Shown piece by piece: positions 18,900-29,904 of a stretch of 64,000 nt of DNA. Origin of the DNA: Lampris incognitus (taxonomy: Eukaryota; Chordata; Actinopteri; Lampriformes; Lampridae). The translations under genes were made by a program, and so were the position numbers. Under the pieces are notes generated by a model. The model did no database searches and was not told the DNA's origin. It worked only from the letters and a program-made list of their open reading frames with translations. The stretch spans positions 16,677,936-16,741,935 of the forward strand of contig NC_079214.1 of assembly GCF_029633865.1 (NCBI RefSeq), read 5' to 3'. Position 1 is the first letter of the stretch; every line of letters starts with the position of its first letter.

Positions 18900-20193
18900 T
18901 CAAGCGAGCAAAAAAAACAAAAACAAAACACTTATATGTCCTCTGTCCCAGCCCACACAGTGTTTGCGCACCTGACGGCTGATTTCTTCCTCCATGCCGT
19001 CCAGGAAACAGGTCCTGAACTGCCGTTCATACGGGGAGTCATTTCATTCGTTCAGCGGCACTGGTGGTGCTAGACCGCTGTTTTCCCTAAAAACTTTAGT
19101 CAATCTGGCTAAAAACTCAGACACGGTCTCTCCAGGCTGTTGTCTACAGACCTTTGTTGTCCCCCATCTCATGGTGGCCGGGAAACTGCCTCTCATTCTG
19201 CCACATAGTCCCTCTACATGGCACCAATAATCGGCACTGTCTGCCAGTTATAGCGGTCAGTTTCATCCCAGCTGTACCCGCCTGGAGTGGAGGCGGGGCG
19301 GTCGCTGGGCTCCGCGTGACGGGCTCTGCGGCTGCAGCCGGCTGTCCTCGGGCCTCTGGATATAGACGGGCAGGCTGCCGTCGGTCTGCCGCTGGTCGCT
19401 GCTGGTCTACGGCAGGTTACTGCTGATCTACGGGTCTCTGATGAGCGGTTGAGATGGGGAGGAGATCCAGGTCCTTCTGTGAAAGCTGAGGACAGTGATT
19501 AATTGCCCCCCCTCCCACCCTTGTATCTCTTTTCACTCTTCCTTTGCCTATTTCTTTTCTCAGCCTCCCTTTTTCACATCTTCAACGCCTTTTTTATTTT
19601 GCTTTAATATTTTCCCATCTTATCCTTATCCTGCAGTTTATTTTTTTTTTTGCAGCTGTTTTTTCCTTTTTCCTTTCTTTCTTTTCAGCTGTTCTACAGT
19701 CAAACTACCAGTTTCAGGAAATCTGAATGTCTTTTTCCACATTGAAAGCTGCTTACAGGAATCATCACCATGTCTTTCGCACATCCTGTCAGACAAGACT
19801 TGTCAGTTGAAAGTTTGCTTTGTTTCTTCCCCATTCTTCTGCAGTCACCCTTAACTGGAAATTTCCTATCATGACCATTCAATTGACATTATTCATTATT
19901 TCCATTGCCAGTGGGTCGTCACCCCTAAGTGAATGTCATTACCTTCAACCGTCTTCACGTGGTCTTCAGTACTGTATCCTCATTTAAATCACACCATTCC
20001 TCTCCCCACCATCTCACAACAGCCTCTTCTCGACCCCGGGAGTCGGCTACGAGCCGTCCTAAGCAGAGGTAGCCTTCCTGGGTCTTGGGCGATTTTTCAA
20101 CCCCTTCACCAGGCTGGCCGGCCAGGTTTAACCCATGCAGAAAGTGGGTCAAAGAAGAATATGAGTCAGGCTTCCCGGGCGAGCCCCCCAAAC
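18900..20193 (-). pseudogene. Degraded gag and leader of the retrovirus
   Basis: The minus strand from the 5' LTR toward the nucleocapsid segment. Fragments read as gag-like but are broken by stops. T-rich and C-rich low-complexity stretches fill 19500-19720. The primer-binding site is at its upstream end. Confidence 0.5.
20171..20191 (-). promoter_or_regulatory. Primer-binding site (tRNA-Pro type) of the retrovirus
   Basis: The minus strand reads TTTGGGGGGCTCGCCCGGGA two bases after the 5' LTR end. It differs slightly from the standard proline-tRNA site. Confidence 0.75.
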
Positions 20194-20641
20194 TGTCGTG
20201 ACAATTATTTAATTCCACTCGGACATTAAACGAGGGGCGAGACAAAAATCTCTTACAGTGTTGTCACACGATTTTAATATATGTTCAATGAGCAGACGCA
20301 CAAGCTCAGATGCTTGTGTGTGCCGATCCATACAGTCCGGTCTCTCTTACAGGGCAGTGGTCTGTTCTTCCCCTCCTTATCTCATGTCTTCCAGCTCTCA
20401 TCCCACCGAGGCCATTTCTCCAATTAGTGTGTACAGACTTGCTACACTCAGTGAGTCTCCTGCACATTCCTCTGCTATCACCCAATAGTTAATGACAGGC
20501 CTTTATTTGTGCACCTGGAGAAGACGCCTTATAAGACCACCTTTGTTCTGTCCCACATGGACTTTAAGCATCTATCTAAGCGATGTAAAATAAAGTCATA
20601 CATTAAAAGTAAACAAACATCAAATATAACTTGCCCTCACA
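20194..20641 (-). repeat. 5' LTR of the endogenous retrovirus
   Basis: A direct repeat of 14915-15378, TGTGAGGGC...CGACA on the minus strand. Confidence 0.85.
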
Positions 20642-20759
20642 CTGGGTTAAAAATGGGCTACATGTAGAGAAATTATTTTAGGATCATTAGTTGCCGTGCC
20701 ATTAACCATCAACTTACTTATTGCTGCAAATTCAGCATTTCTCTTTTCTAAGCCCCAAA

Positions 20760-21909
20760 TTTATTTATTTTTTATTTGTATTTTTCTCGCCTAGTTCGTG
20801 CCATTTACGTCTCGATCTAATAAAGGCACCCTTAGTTTTCTACTCATAAATATTGTCTAACTGGCTTTGTAGCAAATTCATATTCAGTACCTCTTGGCTA
20901 GTTAAAAAAACCACAATTTTTCATTTGCAGGTCTAAATTTTTTTTTTTGATGATTTTAATTGATCTCGTCTTAATTTTGCTAATAATTTGCCTTTCTTAA
21001 TAGTAACCTTTCGAATTTCATTTCATTAAATCCCACAAATATCCCTAAATATCTATAGCACAGGCTTATTTCCAATACTTATCAATGATACTGTTAATTT
21101 CCAATTCAAGGTCTTAATTTTTCAGTAAAGAGTTAAGTTTCCAATAGCCTGTACCATATTTCTGTGTATAAGTATTCTTTAGATCAAGTTTAATGAGGAT
21201 CCCTTTATGAGCTGTTAAAATAGCCGGTTCTATCAAAACCTCTACAACCATATTAAGAAGGTCATTGGAAATGAGCCGGAAATCAATACGTGATTGTAAG
21301 GAGAAATTGTTATTACACCATGTATACATATTTTTTAGGGGTTTGCTTTCTCCAAACATCTATGAGAGCCATTCTTAAACATGTATGTTTGAGTTCACAG
21401 TCAGTGGTCATATTCTTTGGAGGCCATCTATCTATATTTTTCATCAAAAACAGCATCAACCCCCCCCCCCATATTACTTTACCCAAGGGGTAAATTGAAT
21501 AGCGATGATAGACTTTTGACTCAATATCTTGGAGCAATGCCAAATTACTAAACTTATTGTTGGTGGCATAAATATTAATCAAAATAAACTGAATGTGAAT
21601 TATATCAACAGCTAAAATAATCCATCTCCCAGACACGTCCTCTTCACTGTGCAATATCAGACCTCTGAATTTATCCTTTAAAATGGCGACCCCTGCTGGT
21701 CCATTGCTGCCACTGGAAAACCACGTCTCACTACCCCACTGATTTTTCCAAAACGATTCATCTGTTGAACATGCACGAGTTTCATGAAGGAGATGAAAAT
21801 CAGCACCTTCACTTTCGCAATATAAAAAAAGGCTTTTCTCTTGAGTAGGTTTCGTATACCCCTGGCATTCATAGAAGAAAAAAACCCCCAAAACAGAACT
21901 AGACATCAA
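20760..21909 (-). pseudogene. L1 ORF2 endonuclease region, broken
   Basis: Segment 21909-21313 covers APE-type endonuclease blocks (ADFHLLHETRACS, GPAGVAILKDKF, INIYATNN). Segment 21359-21114 continues with RIDFRLISNDLL and AILTAHKGI. The endonuclease nicks target DNA for priming. Stops and frame changes (near 21340 and 20860) prevent a full product. Confidence 0.82.
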
Positions 21910-22198
21910 AACAAAGAGAGAAAAAATGACCTGTATAGACTGAACTTAACCTTTTCCTACTGGCTATAGGATTCTGTCAAATTGAACGTGTAGTATTAAC
22001 AAATGCACAACATATGCAAAATTATTACATTCACAGCTGTAACTTTTGAGGTTTCAGCGCCTTTTGAATAGCGATAAACAATCTAAACTTCCCAGTCTAA
22101 CCTTATCATAACCTTAGTGACGTTTGTTTACCATTACATTTATCAACTTCAGCGCAAACAATATAGAGGTCATGTTAGTATTCATGTAGTTCAACTTT

Positions 22199-23355
22199 TC
22201 ACCAGGTCAGGATACCCTTTGCCCTCCTTTCTTGCCTTCTCTCCACCCTTGGCCACAGACGACTCCTTGCTGCTTTGTCGCTGGTGTTGAGTTCTTCCGT
22301 GAGGCCGTATCCATGACTTGTCAGCTTGGCATGTTCCCATGTACGATCCCTCGCTGCTCTCGACACAAATCTCATGATGATCGGGCGTGGTCTCACGTTT
22401 CTTCCTCCCCTGGGTTTAAGTCGACCAAGACGGCGTGCTGTGTCAACCGCTGCTGCCTCCTCATTCTTCGCCGCCTCTGGAATCACTGCGCAGCAGATTC
22501 CTCTTGACTCTGGCTTTTACATTTTCAGCAGGATTTTCAGCTACCCCATACAGCCTGTACACCTCAGCTACCCCATACAGCCTGTACACCTCAGCTACCC
22601 CATACAGCCTGTACACCTCAGCTACCCCATACAGCCTGTACACCTCAGCTACCCCATACAGCCTGTACACCTCAGCTACCCCATACAGCCTGTACACCTC
22701 AGCTACCCCATACAGCCTGTACACCTCAGCTACCCCATATGGCCTGTACACCTCAGCTACCCCATACAGCCTGTACACCTCAGCTACACCATACATCCTG
22801 TACACCTCAGCTACCCCATACAGCCTGTACACCTCAGCTACCCCATACAGCCTGTACACCTCAGCTACACCATACGGCCTGTACACCTCAGCTACCCCAT
22901 ACAGCCTGTACACCTCAGCTACCCCATACATCCTGTACACCTCAGCTACCCCATATGGCCTGTACACCTCAGCTACCCCATACAGCCTGTACACCTCAGC
23001 TACACCATACGGCCTGTATGCCTCTATGTCATCGATCTACATCATCTTCGGCTATATCGCTCGTGCTCATTAACTCTTGATTCCAGATCTGCCATCTTTT
23101 TCTTTAACGCCACATTTTCTATGTTCACCGTATCACTTTCCTATCTCTGTGAATTGAGTCAAGAGCCTCCCACATGTTCTCAGTTTCAGCTGAGTTCTTC
23201 TTGATCATCCCTTTGAGCCGATCTGCTCTTTCGCTGATTTTTCCAGAGAGGGTTTGTCTTGTGTTATTTCGCAGCGCAATCAGGGTTGGCTCGGCAGTTG
23301 GCGGAGCATTCCTCAACTTTTTTGGCGGCTTGGCTTTTACTTGGGGTGTTTCCAC
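22199..23355 (-). pseudogene. L1 ORF1 with expanded 9-residue repeat
   Basis: The N-terminal segment 23355-23125 has a charged coiled-coil-like character. After a frame change the frame reads IDDIEAYRPYGVAE, then repeats V-Y-R-x-Y-G-V-A-E through 18 units (23023-22538). It then continues as NPAENVKARVKRNLL and, after a frame change near 22480, the RNA-binding C-terminal part (VRPRPIIMRFVSRAARDR). In ordinary L1 ORF1 the LRLYGVAE-type strand occurs once, so the repeat grew from that codon block. ORF1 proteins coat the LINE RNA. Confidence 0.75.
22538..23023 (-). repeat. 27-bp minisatellite, 18 units, no length change
   Basis: The unit is CAGCTACCCCATACAGCCTG plus TACACCT. Exactly 18 units in register fill 486 bp. 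Units 1-7 are identical. Units 8, 10, 13, 15, 16 and 18 carry a few shared substitutions (GG or TC for AG, or A for C in CACC). All six frames stay mostly open because 27 is a multiple of 3. Confidence 0.95.
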
Positions 23356-23813
23356 ACCCCCCTCTAGTTACGGCTTTACAGGCATAAGAGTGAGTTTAGC
23401 TAATTCTTCTCTTTTGTTTAGCGAGATCTACTAACATACCTTCCGCATTGGCAAGTAAATCTTGGGTGGGCATCTTAGCTAGTTTAGCTGAATATAGACA
23501 GACTGACCTTGGCAGTCGAAAACTTGAATCACCGTCCAGTGGCGTGTAGTTATCATGGAGATTAGCTCCTTAGGAGAACATGGATCAGTCTTTTGCTGTG
23601 CAAGTTGATATTTGAAGTGTAGAATTTTGAGAGAATTGCCTTCGCCAAACCTCTGCTGCAGAAAACACGTCTACTCACAGCGCCACCTCTCTTCCCTTCA
23701 TGGAAGTTCAGCTCTCGCAAAGCAATCGTTGCTTCTTTTTTTTAAAAAAAATTTTTTTATTGCAAAAAATATACATACAGGAGTCATACCCAGTTCACTG
23801 TACTAGCCCCCAT

Positions 23814-24793
23814 CTGCCAGTGGATTAAAAATGTCCTGACAGACAGGAGGCAGCTGATGAGGCTGGAGAAAATCACGCCCAGCAACTGGACAATCGGCAC
23901 TAGCACCCCCTAGGGATGTGTGCTGTCCCCTCTATTCTTCTCCCTCTATACAAACAGCTGCACCTCAGGTGACTTGTCTGTTAAACTGTTGAAATTTGCG
24001 TACGATACAGCCGTCATTGGCCTTATCCAGGATGGCGACGAGTCTGCATACAGTTGGGAGGTTGATCAGCTGGTCCTCTGGTGTGGCAATAACAACCTGG
24101 AGCTGAACAGAAGTTCCACCTGCCTCAGGAACTTTTGATTCAGTTCTACACTGCAATAATCCAGTCTATCCTCTGCACATCCATCACTGTCTGGTTTGGA
24201 TCGGCCATCAAACAGGACAGGGGTAGACTACAACAGACAGTTAGGTCTACAGAGAAAATCAGTGATGATAACCTGCCCTCCATTCAGGACTTAAACACCT
24301 CCAGACTCAGAAAACGGGCAGGCAACATCACTGCAGACTCATCACACTCTGGTCACAACCTGTTCCAACTCCTCCCCTCTGGTAGGCGCTACAGAGCACT
24401 GTACCCCAAAACAGCCAGATATAAAAACTGTTTCTTTCCGCGGGGCTGTCATTCAAATGAACACTTCACACTGTCAAATAAATCCAACCATTTTGTATAT
24501 ACTGTACTGTACATTGTATGTATACTAGTACACTCTGTCATGTCCATCTACCTCAGGCATGTATGTAAGTAACCTGCTAACATCTATTTCAGCATCTCTG
24601 ATATATTCTCTGCACCATTGCACCTTATCACCTCTTATTTCACCTGTATAAGTCAATCCTTGTGTACATATCTGAAGATTGTTGTGCTGTAGTGTTGTTA
24701 TTCTATGTTAAGTACACTAAGCCACGAAACTGGCGTCAAATTCTATGTACGTGCAAACCTACACGGCCAATAAACATGATTCTGATTCTGAAG
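23814..24793 (+). mobile_element. Rex1/Babar-like non-LTR retrotransposon, 3' part
   Basis: Translated pieces match the end of a reverse transcriptase (LSPLFFSLYTN...LLKFAYDTAVIGLI, with the catalytic ADD changed to AYD) and its C-terminal domain (SITVWFGSAIKQDRGRLQ, NLFQLLPSGRRYRALY). The 3' end is AATAAACATGATTCTGATTCTGA, a typical tandem tail. A stop near 23910 and a deletion between the two parts (about 24115-24135) break the ORF. Confidence 0.75.
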
Positions 24794-27700
24794 TTTCAAA
24801 TGGGGGCAACTGAATGGTGAGTGATATCAAAATGCAGCTGTCGAGGTTAGTCGGCCATCATGAGCATCTTGTAATCTGGAGCTCACTGTGTTGAGAAGTA
24901 GTTGGTAAAATATCAGCAAAGCTCAATGTTTGTTTCAGTTTGTCTCCGGTACATTGTTAACTTCCAAAAAATCTGTGCCAGTGATAATTGCGAATCAGTT
25001 TAGCTTTATGTCCATTTTTAGTTGTAGTGTAGACTATGTTCTAATTTGGATGCTTTATAACAACTTGGCCAAGCTTGTTTGTGTTCCTACTTTGAAAGCA
25101 AATCTGGCTGAGATACGTCTCACAGTTTGCAAATTGTCTATTAGTGGCGTTAACGTCACTGTAATGGTGACTCTTTACTGCTGAATAGCCACTGGAAATG
25201 TTATGAATAGGCAGAATGGCATTCTGAATATCGGCTTGTGTGGAATCAGCAGTTACTAAGCAGTACTTATGGAGTGAGGCTGTGGAGCAAACAGGGCTCC
25301 CACTAACAACTGCAATGTCAACACCCTGCCTATCTGTGTTTCAGGCTCCGGTAGCCATAACGGAGTAAGATATTCATTCTCTGGCCGCTTCATTCTCCCA
25401 GCCGCAGTGTTCCTCAGCTGGCTTCCATTGACAACACACCTCCAATGATTGGTCCTTCTCAGCATGGGCCTCCCACTACTTTCCATTCTTTTTCAATGAT
25501 TGGTCAAAATCTCCAAGCTTGCCCCTCCCCGCAAGTTCCCCTCTCAGAGAGGACTACTCCCCATGTGCGTTTTTATGTGTTCATTCATGTATGTGCGTTC
25601 ATTCATCTTGTCATGCTTCGGTGTGTGCAAACAAACCGCAGTGCACTTCTTTTCCTGCTCGCCTTCACTGTGTTACAATGCTTAACTATTTCCCCTCACA
25701 ACCCCCCCCCCCCCGACCTCCTCCTCTCGGTTCACCTCTGGTCATTGCCACCCCCATTCTAAAGCCCGATTCCCTCCCCTCTCCTCCTTGCTGCACTATA
25801 TAGATTTTAAAATAAACCCTCCCCTCTCTCAAAACCTCCTTCACCTCCCACTCTCCTAGCCCCTTCTCCTCTGTTCTGCTGTTACACTACCGCCCCCCCC
25901 ATTCCCCCTCCTCCTCTCCTCTCCCTGGGTGCTGTGTGGGGTGATGGTTGTGGTTTCAGTCAGCGATGTCTCCAGAGCTCGGAGCCGGCACACTTGCAGA
26001 GACGGATAAACTGCTTACAAACTAAAGAAACCAGGCTTGGATTGGTGAGGTGGACAGAACAGTGCTTTAGAGAACAGTATAAAAGGGCTTTTTTTTTCTT
26101 TCGTACAAAAATCTTTTTTTTTTTTTATCCTGACTAGCAAATGCAGCAGCTACAGTATCTTACACTGGAGATCCTGGAATCATTAACTGCTGTCTCCAAC
26201 TCCTGTAACAACACTGGGAGTGACAGAACCACATCGAGCTGAACTACACCGAGCCTTTTACCCACGCCTGTGGCAGAACGGTTTGCCAGGAAGCAAACCG
26301 AGCCCATGTTGCACAATTTCTACTGGGTAGTCGCCTTTCAGTCCTATGCTGTAACAGGGAAATAGACTTATCCTGTCTGGACCAGACTGCTGACTGCAGT
26401 CCTTTCAGGCAGCAGAACAGTGGTAGCGGATTATCCCTCTGCTTTTTACCGTCTGAGGTGAGGCACTATATAAACACAATTGTGTAGCGTAGCATATTAT
26501 GCATGATGATGTGCATCTGAAAAATGCAGCAGTAATCGCTGATAGAATTATCGTCAGCATACACAGATAACACTATTTACCAAATTTCTAATGGTCTATA
26601 TTGTACTGTTTACGATTCATTTGTTTTGATTTGAATTAGGAGGACGTCTTTTTGCTTTACAGTATTAACATGACATTAGATGCTGAATATAAAATATCCC
26701 CACCACTATTACTACCATCACTGTTCATATGACTAATGATAATAGCAGCTAAACTAACAAAACATGAATGTGCATTGCAAATCTGTGAGCCAAGACCCCC
26801 ACCCCAAGCCTATTGCACAGATGCTACTACAATGAAACAGTACCACACCCTTATTGGTCGGAACAGCATTAGATATAGAATGGGGATTGGTTGGCTCAGT
26901 TGTCATCATCGTGAAAGCATGTGTTCCCAGGGGTGGTTGACACAGTTATATATCATTCTGTATTGTGGTCTTTTGGCTTTGGTTTGGTAAAGGCGTAGTT
27001 AAACATCAAGAGATGGAGAGATGAAAAATGAGAAAAGGGGAGATCAGAGAGACGGAGAGAGAGCTATTGGGAGGGAGGGTGGAATGAGAGCGATGGAGGA
27101 AGAGAGAGAGGGAGCATGGGATACAGAGACAGTCGGGGGTGGAGGAGACAGATTCAGTCTGCTTGGTTTGTTGTTAACAACTGTAGAATTCCAATCCGTC
27201 ATTTTTTTTCATATTCTTATTTGTATTTTTCTGGTGGGTACCCACCCAAACACAAAACGGATGAGCGTCCTGGCATTTTCAGAACACTGATGTTAAACTG
27301 TAGGTCAGCAGCTAATGAATATGCAGGGTATTGAAACGTAAGCAGACAGGAAGTAAGTGTCTCTGCATCATAAACGGACAGAACGTGCGTACAGGGAAAT
27401 GGACAGCTGACATGCATAAGAAAATAAACACGTCGAACTAAAGACTTGACAGATTAATGACGACATGAACATACCGACTGAGAATAAATTGCCATTGTAT
27501 TCATGAAGTTTGGAACATAAACATCCAGGTGATGAGGAAGCCATGTAAACAGCTTTGCAATCAGCCAGACCGGCAGCCATTCATAGCAGCGGACGAGCAA
27601 AGTAGCCTGTCAGGGAGAGTGTCAGAAGGAGAAAATCAATGCTATCTCGGAAGAAATATTAGACTTCATGGCTCCACCAGAGCTGGGTATTGTCTGAGCA

Positions 27701-27952
27701 AAACTGTTAAATGTGATTCTGGATTTTCCCCTCTATAAAACCACACTTCCTGTGGGGTTGAATGGAGAAATGGATTTCCCCCGTTATTTGGCATGATAGT
27801 TTTGTGATCAGATATGTGTGATTGGATGTTTGTGTTACATTCGCTCCTTACTTTATCTGTCCATATGGTGTTACACCTCTTTGTTTGGGTTTCATTTTGA
27901 CTCAAGCAACTGTCTTGGCTTATGTGCCGAGTCACGCCGTGGAAATGTGGAC
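24794..27952. other. No confirmed gene; possible 5' region of a plus-strand gene
   Basis: C-rich tracts at 25690-25870, purine-rich GAGA tracts at 27009-27130 and T-runs at 26090-26122. No exon with domain support was found. The stretch near 25930-26330 is less AT-rich and could hold a 5' untranslated exon, but this is a guess. Confidence 0.3.
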
Positions 27953-28022
27953 ATGGCAAATCCTGGCGTGACAGTCTGTAGCAGCTGGCTCCTCCTGCTC
28001 ACCTGTGGACTAGAGCACAAAG
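27953..28022 (+). CDS. Candidate first coding exon with signal-peptide-like start
   Basis: ATG at 27953 opens 23 codons containing SSWLLLLTCGL, and the segment ends AAAG/GTAACT, a good donor in phase 1. A secreted or membrane protein start is possible. I could not find a second exon downstream, so this may be chance. The open frame merely runs into the intron afterwards. Confidence 0.3.
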
Positions 28023-28590
28023 GTAACTTTGCTCACTGGATGCTCCTTGACTGCCTTTGTGAAGGCAGAAAGAAACAGAGAAAGAAACGGAAATCTGGGC
28101 AGATGAAAAGCGGTCTCCATCAGCGAGTCAGAGACACAGCCAGTACCCAGACAGCCTGGCTGGGTGGGAGTGTTCTTCTCTGCAGGAAGTGTCCAGTCAT
28201 ATGATCCATGGTCAGCCCAGAGCTATTAGAGACAGAGAGCTACAGAGACAAATGGAAGGAGAGAGACAGAGAGATATCTTGCAGGGCACTGAAGAGGGGG
28301 GAGGCATACAGACAGGAAACACGACAGGGGGAAAGACAACTGACAAGAGAGAAAGCATGTTTCTCCCTACGTTGGTTTTAGCCTCGTATCTTGCTGTGTC
28401 TTCTAAGCTAATGGATCTAATACCGAGCCGTTAACATAAATATATCCCATGATTTATTAATCAGCACTAGGAACAATGACAAGGGAATTCAACCCTCTTT
28501 GGATACACTTGGAAGAAAAGGTACAATCTTTTTTTTTTGTATAAAAAAGGGATATTGAGCAGTGGGACACTTATGCATTCAAAAACAATA
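28023..28590. other. No feature recognised
   Basis: Purine-rich (GAGA-type) sequence, no domain evidence. Confidence 0.35.
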
Positions 28591-28593
28591 CTG

Positions 28594-28598
28594 TCTCA

Positions 28599-28632
<34 letters not shown>

Positions 28633-28678
28633 TCTATCTACCCCCCCCCCCCTCTCTCTCTCTCTCTATATATATATA
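28594..28678. repeat. Compound microsatellite CA / C / TC / TA
   Basis: (CA)n, then a C-run, then (TC)n, then (TA)n. The (TA)n end is the target of the Tc1-type element that follows. Confidence 0.9.
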
Positions 28679-29898
28679 CACTCACCGGCCACTTTATTAG
28701 GCACACCTGTCCAACTGCTCGTTAACGCAAATTTCTAATCAGCCAATCACATGGCAGCAACTCAATGCATTTAGGCATGTAGACATGGTCAAGACGATCT
28801 GCTGCAGTTCAAACCGAGCATCAGAATGGGGAAGAAAGGTGATTTAAGTGACTTTGAACGTGGCATGGTAGTTGGTGCCAGACGGGCTGGTCTGAGTATT
28901 TCAGAAACTGCTGATCTACTGGGATTTTCACGCACAACCATCTCTAGGGTTTACAGAGAATGGTCCGAAAAAGAGAAAATATCCAGTGAGCGGCAGTTCT
29001 GTGGGCGAAAATGCCTTGTTGATGCCAGAGGTCAGAGGAGAATGGCCAGACTGGTTCGAGCTGATAGAAAGGCAACAGCAACTCAAATAACCACTCATTA
29101 CAACCGAGGTATGCAGAAGAGCATCTCTGAACGCACAACACGTCGAACCATGAGGCAGATGGGCTACAGCAGCAGAATACCACACCGGGTGCCACTCCTG
29201 TCAGCTAAGAACAGGAAACTGAGGCTACAATTCGCACAGGCTCACCAAAATTGGACAATAGAAGATTGGAAAAACGTTGCCTGGTCTGATGAGTCTTGAT
29301 TTCTGCTCCGACATTCGGATGGTAGGGTCAGAATTTGACGTCAACAACATGAAAGCATGGATCCATCCTGCCTTGTATCAATGGTTCAGGCTGGTGGTGG
29401 TGGTGTAATGGTGTGGGGGATATTTTCTTGGCACACTTTGGGCCCCTTAGTACCAATTGCGCATCGTGTCAACGCCACAGCCTACCTGAGTATTGTTGCT
29501 GACCATGTCCATCCCTTTATGACCACAGTGTTCCCATCTTCTGATGGCTACTTCCAGCAGGATAACGCGCCATGTCATAAAGCTCGAATCATCTCAGACT
29601 GGTTTCTTGAACATGACAATGAGTTCACTGTACTCAAATGGCCTCCACAGTCACCAGATCTCAATCCAATAGAGTACCTTTGGGATGTGGTGGACCGGGA
29701 GATTCGCATCATCGATGTGCAGCTGACAAATCTGCAGCAACTGCGTGATGCTATCATGTCAATATGGACCAAACTCTCTGAGGAATGTTTCCAGTACCTT
29801 GCTGAATCTATGCCACGAAGGATTAAGGCAGTTCTGAAGGCAAAAGGGGGTCCAACCCGGTACTAGCAAGGTGTACCTAATAAAGTGGCCAGTGAGTG
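28679..29898 (+). mobile_element. Tc1-type transposon with near-complete transposase
   Basis: The ends CACTCACCGGCCACTTTATT and its near-complement AAAGTGGCCAGTGAGTG are flanked by TA (28677-28678 and 29899-29900). The terminal repeats are short, about 30 bp. It carries one transposase frame in the plus direction. Confidence 0.9.
28826..29866 (+). pseudogene. Tc1-type transposase, full length with two stop codons
   Basis: One continuous frame of about 346 codons is interrupted only by TGA at 29297 and TGA near 29336, both consistent with single transitions. Helix-turn-helix motifs lie in residues about 20-50 (SISETADLLGFSRTTISRVY). The catalytic triad context is visible: AWSDES, QQDNAPCHKA and PDLNPIEYLW (DD34E type). 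The end is KGGPTRY. It catalyses cut-and-paste transposition when intact; this copy is recent but dead. Confidence 0.88.
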
Positions 29899-29904
29899 TA
29901 TATA

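Larger units (their letters stand above)
14915..20641 (-). mobile_element. Endogenous retrovirus, gammaretrovirus-like, degraded
   Basis: Two direct LTRs (14915-15378 and 20194-20641) bound a minus-strand provirus. The primer-binding site after the 5' LTR (minus strand about 20191-20171, TTTGGGGGGCTCGCCCGGGA) resembles the tRNA-Pro site of murine-type gammaretroviruses. A purine tract (AAAAGAGGAGGGAT) lies just before the 3' LTR. In order, the inside shows a gag nucleocapsid, a protease remnant and an env transmembrane subunit. Most of pol is missing. A solo LTR (15717-16290) and a SINE (18437-18884) have inserted into it. No matching target duplication is visible at the outer ends. It is an old, non-functional copy. 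Confidence 0.85.
20642..23355 (-). mobile_element. L1-type LINE, partial, ORF1 and start of ORF2
   Basis: Minus strand. ORF1 pieces lie at 23355-22199, then ORF2 endonuclease at 21909-21114, then the linker toward the reverse transcriptase down to about 20645 (recognisable GAFIRSRRKWHELGE and ISLHVAHF). The element stops exactly at the retrovirus LTR edge, and the reverse transcriptase core is absent from the far side of the provirus. Confidence 0.82.

Noticed and set aside
22538..23023. CRISPR-like array
   Set aside because: Units are contiguous with no unique spacers, and the context is a vertebrate LINE.
22326..23204. A 292-codon plus-strand frame full of nine-residue repeats
   Set aside because: It is the antisense of the L1 ORF1 minisatellite. 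A 27-bp unit keeps any frame open, and the flanks have no gene signals.
26141..26245. Short frame starting MQQLQYLTLEIL
   Set aside because: Thirty-three codons or so with no splice signal, domain or conserved context that I could see.
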